A stretch of DNA of 17,040 nucleotides from Candidatus Mesolinea sp. UBA5823 (GTDB lineage Bacteria; Chloroflexota; Anaerolineae; Anaerolineales; Anaerolineaceae). The stretch's first letter is position 1, and every line of letters starts with the position of its first letter. The stretch covers positions 1,524 to 18,563 of the forward strand of contig DICP01000031.1 in NCBI GenBank assembly GCA_002417685.1, in the 5' to 3' direction. Shown here one piece after another: positions 1 to 5,767 of the stretch. The notes beneath the pieces are model-generated. The model worked only from the letters and a program-made list of their open reading frames with translations. It ran no database searches and was not told the DNA's origin. Position numbers and translations under genes: made by a program.

Positions 1-110
1 GCAACGACGTTATGCCCATATTCCTGCATGCGTTGAGCATGATAACGCCCTTCACGCCCAGTGATCCCTTGAACCATAATTTTGGACTCTTTAGTTAATA
101 ATATGCTCAT
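1..110 (-). CDS. sucD: Succinyl-CoA ligase [ADP-forming] alpha subunit, N-terminal part only
   Basis: Only the first 36 codons lie in the window; the gene runs off the left edge. The translation begins MSILLTKESKIMVQGITGRE and continues with GRYHAQRMQEYGHNVV. The VQGITGxEGxxH stretch is the typical start of the CoA-binding Rossmann domain of the SucD family. With SucC the protein makes the ligase that interconverts succinyl-CoA plus ADP and phosphate with succinate, ATP and CoA in the TCA cycle (family knowledge). Its ATG overlaps the sucC stop as ATGA (107-110), which implies translational coupling and equal subunit supply. The catalytic histidine lies outside the window, so full-length integrity cannot be judged. 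Confidence 0.93.
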   Translation of the reverse strand, partial: MSILLTKESKIMVQGITGREGRYHAQRMQEYGHNVV

Positions 111-1252
111 ACCATTGCGCTTTCAGCCGCATGCACAGCCATTTCTGCTGCCTGCATTAAGCTCTCTACGACGATTAAATTAGGTGCCTGTGCAAGCATC
201 CTGCGCCCTTCCTCTGCATTGGTACCTTCTAAGCGGATAATAATGGGGAGGTTACGTGTGTTTTCTGGGAGGATTGAGAGCAAACCCTTAGCGACTTCAT
301 CGCAGCGTGTGATGCCGCCAAAAATATTAATCAGGACGGATTGCACATTTTCATCCGAAAGGATAATCCGCAGGGCAGCTTGGACTTTATCAGCGTTGGC
401 ACCGCCGCCAATATCCAGAAAGTTTGCTGGTTCGCCGCCAGCCTGCTGGATGCAATCCATGGTTGCCATCGCCAAACCAGCCCCATTCACCAGGCAGCCT
501 ATATGCCCCGAAAGCTGAACGTAAGATAAGCAAAACTTGCGAGCCTCTTGTTCAGCTGGCGTCTCAACCGCTTGATCAGCCAATTCCAAAAAATCTTGTT
601 GGCGGAAGAGAGCGTTATCGTCAATTGTCATTTTCCCATCTAAGGCAACCAATTCTTTCTCTGTCGTGATTACTAATGGGTTGATTTCAACGAGGGTCGC
701 ATCCAATTGATTAAACAAGTTCCATAATGAGAGGGCAATCTGCAGTAGCGGCTTCCATAAGACGTAATCTAAACCAATCTGCGAAGCCATCGCCCGAACC
801 ATATAAGGCTGTAAGCCTAGCAGAGGATCAATTGCTGTTCTGATAATTCGATTAGGATGGCGGATGGCTAACTCTTCAATTTCTACGCCGCCCGAGGCTG
901 AGAGGATAATAACCGGTTGGGCTAAAGCGCGATCAACTGTGATGCCAAGGTAAATTTCCTGGGTGAAATTCACCGCCTTTTCGACCAAAATCCGCTGGAC
1001 TGAAATGCCTTTGATCTTGCTGTTTAGGATGGCATTGGCAGCCGGATCGAGATCGTTTTCGTCTTTGACCAAAAGGATACCCCCAGCCTTACCTCGACCC
1101 CCTACCAAAACCTGGGCTTTAAGCACAACAGGATAGCCAATTTCAGCAGCAATTTGTTTGGCTTCAGCAGGTGTGGTTGCTAATCTTGAACGAGGAACGG
1201 GGATACCTTCACGGGAGAAATAGGATTTAGCCTGATATTCGTGAAGTTTCAT
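107..1252 (-). CDS. sucC: Succinyl-CoA ligase [ADP-forming] beta subunit
   Basis: This 381-residue protein is close to the usual SucC length of about 385-390. It starts MKLHEYQAKSYFSREGIPVP, the standard SucC opening. The ATP-grasp domain fills roughly residues 1-230, with the nucleotide-binding Lys45 and glycine-rich loop QVLVGGRGKAGG at 47-58. The C-terminal ligase/CoA domain carries NGAGLAMATMD, the FLDIGGGA motif and the NIFGGITRCDEVA motif, the family's most conserved part. With SucD it carries out substrate-level phosphorylation in the TCA cycle in the cytoplasm. A GGAG ribosome site lies six bases before the ATG. A terminator at 1295-1322 separates it from the upstream SPFH unit, so sucCD needs its own promoter in 1253-1300; I see no convincing one. 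No damage is visible. Confidence 0.96.
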   Translation of the reverse strand: MKLHEYQAKSYFSREGIPVPRSRLATTPAEAKQIAAEIGYPVVLKAQVLVGGRGKAGGILLVKDENDLDPAANAILNSKIKGISVQRILVEKAVNFTQEIYLGITVDRALAQPVIILSASGGVEIEELAIRHPNRIIRTAIDPLLGLQPYMVRAMASQIGLDYVLWKPLLQIALSLWNLFNQLDATLVEINPLVITTEKELVALDGKMTIDDNALFRQQDFLELADQAVETPAEQEARKFCLSYVQLSGHIGCLVNGAGLAMATMDCIQQAGGEPANFLDIGGGANADKVQAALRIILSDENVQSVLINIFGGITRCDEVAKGLLSILPENTRNLPIIIRLEGTNAEEGRRMLAQAPNLIVVESLMQAAEMAVHAAESAMV

Positions 1253-1294
1253 AAAGCTCCATGAGATGGTGATACTTAATTTTACTCCATTTAA

Positions 1295-1322
1295 ACAAAA
1301 AGCCCGGCATAAAAACCGGGCT
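1295..1322 (-). terminator. Rho-independent terminator of the SPFH unit
   Basis: Read on the minus strand, AGCCCGG (1322-1316) pairs perfectly with CCGGGCT (1307-1301) around an eight-base loop, followed by a run of T. It lies 18 bases past the SPFH stop codon and ends that transcript before sucC. On the plus strand there is no T tract, so it works in one direction only. Confidence 0.9.
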
Positions 1323-1339
1323 GAATGCTTTCTTCTCGA

Positions 1340-2395
1340 TTATCCCTTGAGGAAGTCCTGTAAGGCTTCCTTGCTGATACGATATGCGCTCCCAATTTTC
1401 CGAGCTTTGAGTTCACCTGCATTAATGGCTGCAATAACGTCTTCCTCAGACACTTTGAGGAAACCAGCCGCTTCAGAAGGCGTCATCACATCAGGGAGCT
1501 TTGCTGCCGCCGCAGCTGCGCCAGCAGCTCCTGCTTGATCCTGACCAGCCTGCTGCATACCAGCAAGCGTACCGCCAAGCACATTCCCGATGCCCATTCC
1601 AGCACCAATGCCGGCAGTTAATCCTGCACCGCCGGCTGGATTTTGGGCTGCTTCGCGCATGGCGTCGGCAGCTTGCAGTTGGGTATAGGTTTGCATATCC
1701 AACACGCCCATTTGGCGAAGTTCTTCTGCGGATTTATCAGAGGGTTTCAGGTTCCCTATATAGAATGACTTGAGCAGAAGCCCGAGGGCTAAGAAATCAT
1801 CTTGGGCTTTTGCTCTAATGGCAGCCCCTAACTCCTCAGTAAGCCCAATCAAATCTAAAATATTGCTTTGGGTTGTTGTTTCTCCGAGCACGTCTTGCAA
1901 TTTGGAAAGCAGCATGGTGCGCAATCGGGTTTCGATATCGGACATGTGGTATGCGCCTTGAGCACCAACTAATTGGGTAACAAATTGCTGCGGATCACTA
2001 ACTTGGAAGCTGTACGTGCCAAAGCCTTGCAGCAGAGCAATCCCTAAGCCCACACCAGTATTGCGGACAATAATTGGCTGGGGGGTACCCCATTTGCGGT
2101 CTGGAAATTCACGCATGGAGACGTAATAGACTTCAGCCGTGAAAGGAGTACGATTACCAAATGGGATTCCAATCAAATTTACCAACAGCGGAATATTCGC
2201 AGTGGTGATGGTATGCCTGCCTGGACCTAATACATCGAGTGCTTTTCCATCACGAAAGAAAACCACATTTTGCGATTCGCGTACAATCACCTGTGAGCCC
2301 AGGCGTAGGTCTGCAACACCAGTCTCGGGAAAGCGATGTACGATTTCATCGGTCATCTCACTGGGGTATTCAACAACATCAAAAATTCTAGCCAT
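1340..2395 (-). CDS. SPFH/Band 7 (YdjI-like) protein with C-terminal excisionase-type HTH
   Basis: A 351-residue protein beginning MARIFDVVEY. This start is chosen over a start eight codons upstream because GGAGG (2403-2407) sits seven bases before it. Residues about 20-235 read as an SPFH domain of the YdjI ('virion core protein-like') kind, with motifs such as GPGRHTITTANIPLL and an amphipathic stretch up to DKSAEELRQMGV. A Gly/Ala/Met-rich low-complexity linker follows (about 255-300, including GAGMGIGNVLGG). The last 50 residues (302-351) begin MTPSEAAGFLKVSEEDVIAA and end YRISKEALQDFL, a MerR/excisionase-type helix-turn-helix. YdjI-type proteins commonly end in zinc ribbons, so an HTH tail is unusual. 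SPFH proteins form oligomeric membrane scaffolds, and YdjI works with a PspA-type protein in Bacillus (family knowledge). No signal peptide or clear membrane segment is seen. The exact role is unknown. Confidence 0.82.
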   Translation of the reverse strand: MARIFDVVEYPSEMTDEIVHRFPETGVADLRLGSQVIVRESQNVVFFRDGKALDVLGPGRHTITTANIPLLVNLIGIPFGNRTPFTAEVYYVSMREFPDRKWGTPQPIIVRNTGVGLGIALLQGFGTYSFQVSDPQQFVTQLVGAQGAYHMSDIETRLRTMLLSKLQDVLGETTTQSNILDLIGLTEELGAAIRAKAQDDFLALGLLLKSFYIGNLKPSDKSAEELRQMGVLDMQTYTQLQAADAMREAAQNPAGGAGLTAGIGAGMGIGNVLGGTLAGMQQAGQDQAGAAGAAAAAAKLPDVMTPSEAAGFLKVSEEDVIAAINAGELKARKIGSAYRISKEALQDFLKG

Positions 2396-2402
2396 TTTTA
2401 TT

Positions 2403-2407
2403 CCTCC
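2403..2407 (-). promoter_or_regulatory. Shine-Dalgarno site fixing the SPFH start
   Basis: GGAGG on the minus strand is seven bases upstream of the ATG at 2395-2393. It lies inside the longer frame that would start at 2419, which makes the downstream ATG the real start. Confidence 0.8.
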
Positions 2408-2431
2408 GAATATAGTCAATTTTTACAATTA

Positions 2432-2956
2432 TCAACTGGCAGCTATGCCCTTGAGCGCTTCGGAGCGTTTGTTGAAGGTATCTATACACTCCTGCGCAGT
2501 TGTGATCAGGTTTTGTAAAGCAGCAGGTAACCCATCAGTACCAATGGATACTTCCACATTCTCAATCGCACGCTGGACAGTTTCCTCTAGGTTCAGCAAC
2601 TCGAGATCGAATTGATAAATCCGAGCGAGGTCGTCCGCCTTGACCTTGACAGCGTCAAAGACGCCAGCGTAGCCATAGCTCGCTGTTCGCACACGGTCAA
2701 TGAATTGGCGGAGCTTAATTGCCGCTGCTTCTAATTCATCGATGTAGGTCAAGCCACCTTGTGAAATCAACTGGCGTTGCAAGCTGGAAATACGTTGGTA
2801 AAGCGGTTCAAACGTATTAGCCACCTGCTCGCGTAACAACTTATCAGACATACGCCGGTCAGCGCGCTCAACATAGCCACTAAACCCAGGAATTTTGGCA
2901 ATAATTTTTGTCACGGCGTCCTGCTCACCGACGACCCTATCGTATATATCACTCAT
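2432..2956 (-). CDS. Conserved-looking helical protein of unknown family, partner of SPFH protein
   Basis: I do not recognise the family of this 174-residue protein. It starts MSDIYDRVVGEQDAVTKI after an AAAGGAG ribosome site. It has no cysteine-rich or catalytic motif, signal peptide or membrane segment. The composition suggests an almost wholly alpha-helical protein: heptad-like stretches occur around residues 40-67 (EQVANTFEPLYQRISSLQRQ), 74-92 and 108-136 (VKADDLARIYQFDLELLNLE). A possible weak amphipathic segment, GIIAKIPGFSGY-like (residues 17-29, TKIIAKIPGFSGY), lies near the N-terminus. It is the first gene of a two-gene unit, 36 bases before the SPFH gene. By analogy with the Bacillus pspA-ydjGHI operon it may play a PspA-like coiled-coil role at the membrane; that is inference, since no PspA sequence signature is visible. 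Confidence 0.75.
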   Translation of the reverse strand: MSDIYDRVVGEQDAVTKIIAKIPGFSGYVERADRRMSDKLLREQVANTFEPLYQRISSLQRQLISQGGLTYIDELEAAAIKLRQFIDRVRTASYGYAGVFDAVKVKADDLARIYQFDLELLNLEETVQRAIENVEVSIGTDGLPAALQNLITTAQECIDTFNKRSEALKGIAAS

Positions 2957-2993
2957 AATTCTCCTTTAATTTATTAATTATCAATACTTTTAA

Positions 2994-3022
2994 ATTATAC
3001 TACAAGCAAACCGTGATGACCA
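2994..3022 (-). promoter_or_regulatory. Sigma-70-type promoter for the helical protein/SPFH unit
   Basis: On the minus strand a perfect TATAAT -10 box (2999-2994) lies 17 bases after TGGTCA (3022-3017), which matches four of six -35 positions. It is about 38 bases upstream of the start codon at 2956 and diverges from the plus-strand unit that starts near 3122. Confidence 0.6.
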
Positions 3023-3081
3023 CAGATTATCTATAGAATTTTCCCTAATCTGATTGAAAGGCTGTTTTGCTCTGTAGGTAT

Positions 3082-3087
3082 TATAAT
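3082..3087 (+). promoter_or_regulatory. Possible -10 box for the micro-ORF/comF transcript
   Basis: A perfect TATAAT lies 34 bases before the ATG at 3122. No good -35 is at the right distance (TTGAAA at 3054-3059 is 22 bases away), so an activator or a weak promoter is possible. The 165-base region 2957-3121 otherwise holds only the divergent promoter and ribosome sites. Confidence 0.4.
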
Positions 3088-3121
3088 GGGAAAAAGCAAT
3101 GTTAATTGGCGGAGTGTCTGA

Positions 3122-3259
3122 ATGAATTCTCATTCCAATCGAGGTTGGGGACCTCTGGAATATGTTTTACTGATAATTTTGATTTTTCTATTGCTGTTCA
3201 CCCTGTTTTCCTTATTTTGGCCGGCGATACAGCTATTTTTTAACGCCAACATCTCGTAA
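3122..3259 (+). CDS. 45-residue Flp-type pilin-like micro-protein
   Basis: A short frame that gene callers easily miss, with GGAG (3111-3114) seven bases before its ATG. The protein starts MNSHSNRGWGPLEYVLL and continues as one hydrophobic helix (about residues 15-34, IILIFLLLFTLFSLFWPAI), ending QLFFNANIS. The layout matches Flp/Tad type IVb prepilins: a short polar leader ending in Gly8, then Glu and Tyr at positions +5 and +6 of the mature chain (Glu13-Tyr14) directly before the membrane helix. In that family the TadV/CpaA peptidase cleaves after the Gly (established knowledge). It is shorter and bulkier than typical Flp subunits and has a Pro before Glu-Tyr. Alternatively it is an unrelated small membrane peptide. 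It sits 18 bases before comF and is probably co-transcribed with it. No Tad machinery is visible in the window. Confidence 0.6.
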   Translation: MNSHSNRGWGPLEYVLLIILIFLLLFTLFSLFWPAIQLFFNANIS

Positions 3260-3277
3260 AAGCTAATTATTGAGTTG

Positions 3278-4033
3278 ATGGATAAATTTGCACTTCAAGC
3301 AGGGGCTTATCGTTTTTTCTGGAATAGCATAGATTGGCTGTTCCCTCCAGAATGTATTGGCTGCGGCAAGGAAGGTCTCTTAATTTGTTCGGATTGCTGG
3401 CATGGTATGGTGCGTGCCAACTTAGATAGCTGTATTTATTGTGGTGCAAAACTGCCTCAAAGGGGTGTTTGTGGACGATGTGAACATCTGCAACATGCTA
3501 TTCATGAACTTCGTTACTTGGCTGCCTATCAAGGCGTGATGCGCACTGCCATCCACCGCCTGAAATACGAACGGGACTTGGGTATCGCGCTGGAATTAGC
3601 GGATATGTTAGCCCAGATTGTGCAAGCGACCAACTGGCAAATAGATTTGATCATGCCTGTACCGCTCAGCGAGAAGCGTAAAGCTCAGCGCGGTTACAAT
3701 CAAGCCGCGTTATTAGCCTACCCTCTATCTCTACAATTACATCTCCCCGAAAACACAAAGGGCTTGGTGCGAGTTCATGAGACCAGATCCCAGGTAAACC
3801 TCAACTTTCAAGAGCGCCAGGAAAACGTACAAGGCGCTTTCTGCGCTGATCCAGCCATTGTGAAAGATAAAACAATACTTCTGGTTGATGACGTCTTCAC
3901 CACAGGCGCGACTATAAACGCAGCAGCTGCTGCCCTTAGAGAAGCTGGGAGTAAACGCGTTTATGCACTTACGGTTGCAAAAGCCTTAGGAAGACAAGTA
4001 GCGATTGAAAATGCCCCTGCAATCGATGTATAA
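3278..4033 (+). CDS. comF: ComF family phosphoribosyltransferase-like protein
   Basis: About 251 residues. The N-terminal third carries a double zinc ribbon: Cys26, 29, 37, 40 (CIGCG...CSDC) and Cys52, 55, 65, 68 (CIYCG...CGRC). Then comes the ComF signature FxxxHRLKYxRD-like stretch (AIHRLKYERD), the MPVPLSEKRKAQRGYNQA block, and the PRPP-binding loop VDDVFTTGAT near residues 203-212. Length and order match ComF/GntX proteins. ComF is needed for DNA uptake in naturally competent bacteria, and in some systems acts with the ssDNA translocation machinery; its reaction is not settled. No strong Shine-Dalgarno is present. ATG at 3278 is preferred, but TTG at 3275 is possible, and translation may be coupled to the preceding micro-ORF. 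The last codons contain the promoter of hpf. Confidence 0.88.
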   Translation: MDKFALQAGAYRFFWNSIDWLFPPECIGCGKEGLLICSDCWHGMVRANLDSCIYCGAKLPQRGVCGRCEHLQHAIHELRYLAAYQGVMRTAIHRLKYERDLGIALELADMLAQIVQATNWQIDLIMPVPLSEKRKAQRGYNQAALLAYPLSLQLHLPENTKGLVRVHETRSQVNLNFQERQENVQGAFCADPAIVKDKTILLVDDVFTTGATINAAAAALREAGSKRVYALTVAKALGRQVAIENAPAIDV

Positions 4034-4034
4034 T
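4005..4034 (+). promoter_or_regulatory. Near-consensus sigma-70 promoter of hpf, overlapping the comF stop
   Basis: TTGAAA (4005-4010), an 18-base spacer and TATAAT (4029-4034). The -10 box contains the comF TAA stop codon. Predicted transcription start is near 4041, giving a 5' leader of about 75 bases before hpf. The leader shows no obvious structured element. Confidence 0.7.
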
Positions 4035-4105
4035 TTCAACAAGAGAACCCGAGGTGTAAAAAGTCAGGGAAGAGATCACTTTGGGTAAAACCTACAATTG
4101 ACAAT

Positions 4106-4110
4106 GGAGG
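4106..4110 (+). promoter_or_regulatory. Shine-Dalgarno site fixing the hpf start
   Basis: GGAGG lies five bases upstream of ATG 4116-4118. It falls inside a longer frame that could begin at 4098, so the shorter product starting MALEIDVFTK is preferred. Confidence 0.8.
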
Positions 4111-4115
4111 CAAGT

Positions 4116-4676
4116 ATGGCGCTCGAGATTGATGTTTTCACGAAAGACCTGGACCTTACCGATAAAATCCACGAGTATGCAATCAAGAAAGTATCGAAAT
4201 TAGAAAGATTTTTAAGTGGTATTGATGATTGCCGTGTGGACTTAGCTTATGTCAAAACAGCTAGGAAAGCGAGTGATCGGTTTATTTCGCAAATCACGCT
4301 GCGAGGTAAAGGTTTTATCCTGCGCGTAGAAGAACGAGCTGATTCAATCGATGCGGCTATCGATAAATCTGTGGATAAAATGACCCGACAAATTGAACGG
4401 TACAAGGGGAAACATTGGGATCATCGGGCTGAAGGTGTGGCGACTAAGACGATTGAAAAGTTAGCTGAAGAAACCGAAGAAGAAGAGCAGCCAATCATTG
4501 TGCGCCGAAAAAGCTTTGTGCTTGTGCCCATGACGGAAGAAGACGCTTTGGAAGAAATGCAACTCCTAGGTCATGAAGATTTTTTCGTGTTTTATAATGC
4601 GACGACTAACAAAATCAACGTGCTCTACAAACGACGCGATGGGAGTTATGGTTTGATCGATCCCATCTTAGCTTAA
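4116..4676 (+). CDS. hpf: Ribosome hibernation promoting factor, long form
   Basis: A 186-residue protein. Residues about 1-105 form the S30AE (HPF/YfiA) domain, with MALEIDVFTKDLDLTDKIHE, the KVSKLERFL helix and the basic MTRQIERYKGKHW end. A charged linker (about 110-125, KLAEETEEEEQ) leads to the C-terminal S30AE_C domain (about 127-186), marked by VRRKSFVLVPMTEEDALEEM and VFYNATTNKINVLYKRRDGS. Long HPF proteins bind the decoding region of the 30S subunit and pair 70S ribosomes into inactive 100S dimers through the C-terminal domain when growth slows (family knowledge). It has its own strong promoter and a tight terminator, so it is probably monocistronic, with some readthrough from comF. 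The sequence looks intact and typical. Confidence 0.95.
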   Translation: MALEIDVFTKDLDLTDKIHEYAIKKVSKLERFLSGIDDCRVDLAYVKTARKASDRFISQITLRGKGFILRVEERADSIDAAIDKSVDKMTRQIERYKGKHWDHRAEGVATKTIEKLAEETEEEEQPIIVRRKSFVLVPMTEEDALEEMQLLGHEDFFVFYNATTNKINVLYKRRDGSYGLIDPILA

Positions 4677-4694
4677 GATTATACAAACTATATA

Positions 4695-4720
4695 CAGCCC
4701 CTTTGGGGGCTGCTTTTTTG
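4695..4720 (+). terminator. Rho-independent terminator after hpf
   Basis: CAGCCCC (4695-4701) pairs with GGGGCTG (4706-4712) around a four-base TTTG loop, followed by C and six T. It starts 18 bases past the hpf stop and separates hpf from folE. Confidence 0.92.
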
Positions 4721-4745
4721 TTAGAATACCTGTGGAGGTACGATA

Positions 4746-5369
4746 ATGGACTGTGAAAAACCCTTATTCAAAGCAGCAGACTTATTCTGTGAATCCGAAA
4801 TGGATCTCAATACGATCGAAAAAGCGACTACCAAGATTCTTGAGGCGATTGGAGAAGACCCTCAACGAGAAGGTTTGTTGAAGACGCCTTCACGCGTGGC
4901 GCAAGCTTATGAAGAGATCTTAGCCGGCTATCGCATCAATCCTGAAGAATTAATCAACGATGCTTTTTTTACTGTCGCCTATGATGAACTCGTCATTATT
5001 AAGAACATCGAGTTTTATAGTTTGTGCGAGCATCACATGCTGCCTTTTTATGGTGTGGTGCATGTCGGCTATATCCCCGATGGCAAAGTCATCGGACTTT
5101 CCAAGATTCCCCGAATCGTCGACATGTTTGCACGCCGCTTGCAGGTTCAGGAACATATGACCCAGCAGATTGCTGATTTCTTACAAGAAAGTATGCACCC
5201 TCAGGGTGTTGGTGTGGTTGTTGAAGGCAAGCACTTGTGCATGATGATGCGCGGAATTAAAAAACAAGAAGCGTCCATGACCACATCAGCAATGCTGGGC
5301 GTTTTTCGCTCCCAGCCCTCAACGCGCATGGAATTTTTAAATCGGATTGCCTCTGACGAGAAGATTTAA
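4746..5369 (+). CDS. folE: GTP cyclohydrolase I (FolE1)
   Basis: A 207-residue enzyme that opens the guanine ring of GTP and makes 7,8-dihydroneopterin triphosphate, the first step of folate and tetrahydropterin synthesis. The zinc site is intact: Cys94 and His97 in SLCEHHMLPFYG, and Cys165 in GKHLCMMMRG. Other family blocks are EGLLKTPSRVAQAY (42-55), GLSKIPRIVDMFARRLQVQE (117-136) and the MTTSAMLGVF end. An 18-residue N-terminal tail precedes the conserved MDLNTIEKATTKIL. GGAGG (4734-4738) supports the start used, but Met19 is an alternative. It begins 26 bases after the hpf terminator; no clear promoter is visible there. Its stop codon overlaps that of the convergent folB by TTAA. Confidence 0.96.
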   Translation: MDCEKPLFKAADLFCESEMDLNTIEKATTKILEAIGEDPQREGLLKTPSRVAQAYEEILAGYRINPEELINDAFFTVAYDELVIIKNIEFYSLCEHHMLPFYGVVHVGYIPDGKVIGLSKIPRIVDMFARRLQVQEHMTQQIADFLQESMHPQGVGVVVEGKHLCMMMRGIKKQEASMTTSAMLGVFRSQPSTRMEFLNRIASDEKI

Positions 5370-5725
5370 ACACTGCCTTTGCGGCGGAAAATTTCGACGC
5401 CAACACGCGCTGTATTAGAAACTTTTTTGGGTTTCTCCACGCGAATGCGAACAGCTTCAAGCGGGTAATTCTGCAAAAGGAAACGGGAAAGGTGGCTGGC
5501 TAAAGCCTCCACGGTATGAAATTGCGTTTGAGAAACCTCCGCTGCAACCGCTTTAGAAATCGTGGAATAATTGATGGTGTCAAGGATGTTGTCACTCTCA
5601 CCGGCGGTACGTAGATCCCGGTAGAGGGTGAGATTTATTAGAAGGATTTGGGGCTTATCGCGTTCCGGATGCTTAACACCGATGATGCCTGTCGCTTGCA
5701 GGTCTGTAATGATGATTTTATCCAT
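5366..5725 (-). CDS. folB: Dihydroneopterin aldolase
   Basis: A 119-residue protein starting MDKIIITDLQATGIIGVKHP. It converts 7,8-dihydroneopterin to 6-hydroxymethyl-dihydropterin and glycolaldehyde in folate synthesis; many members also epimerise. Active-site residues fall in step with well-studied enzymes: Glu21 (HPERDKPQ), Tyr53 (INYSTISKAV), Glu73 (HTVEALASHL) and Lys98 (RVEKPKKV). Length is typical (about 120). The frame stays open upstream to 5968, but those residues are antisense to the glycosyltransferase. The ATG at 5725 has AAGAGG five bases before it, so it is the start. The gene converges on folE with a four-base overlap and diverges from the glycosyltransferase with 42 bases between starts. 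Confidence 0.94.
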   Translation of the reverse strand: MDKIIITDLQATGIIGVKHPERDKPQILLINLTLYRDLRTAGESDNILDTINYSTISKAVAAEVSQTQFHTVEALASHLSRFLLQNYPLEAVRIRVEKPKKVSNTARVGVEIFRRKGSV

Positions 5726-5767
5726 GGGTACCTCTTGGGCTAATTTTACGACAAAAGGAACTGAGCA

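Noticed and set aside
1550..1640. Repetitive GC-rich sequence as a possible tandem DNA repeat
   Set aside because: It encodes the Gly/Ala/Met-rich linker of the SPFH protein; codons vary, so the repetition is compositional rather than a DNA repeat.
1501..1773. Open plus-strand frames across the SPFH gene
   Set aside because: They are antisense shadows of the Gly/Ala-rich linker and SPFH coding sequence, without ribosome sites or domain features.
2396..2419. Eight extra N-terminal residues on the SPFH protein
   Set aside because: The GGAGG site lies within this stretch and points to ATG 2395.
3267..3449. Minus-strand 60-codon frame over the comF start
   Set aside because: It runs antisense to the zinc ribbon codons, lacks a ribosome site and shows no protein-like pattern.
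4098..4115. A six-residue longer HPF
   Set aside because: GGAGG at 4106-4110 fixes the ATG at 4116, and the family begins with the equivalent of MALEIDVF.
4722..4727. TAGAAT as a -10 box for folE
   Set aside because: The implied -35 falls in the hpf terminator without a match, and the start would fall on the ribosome site.
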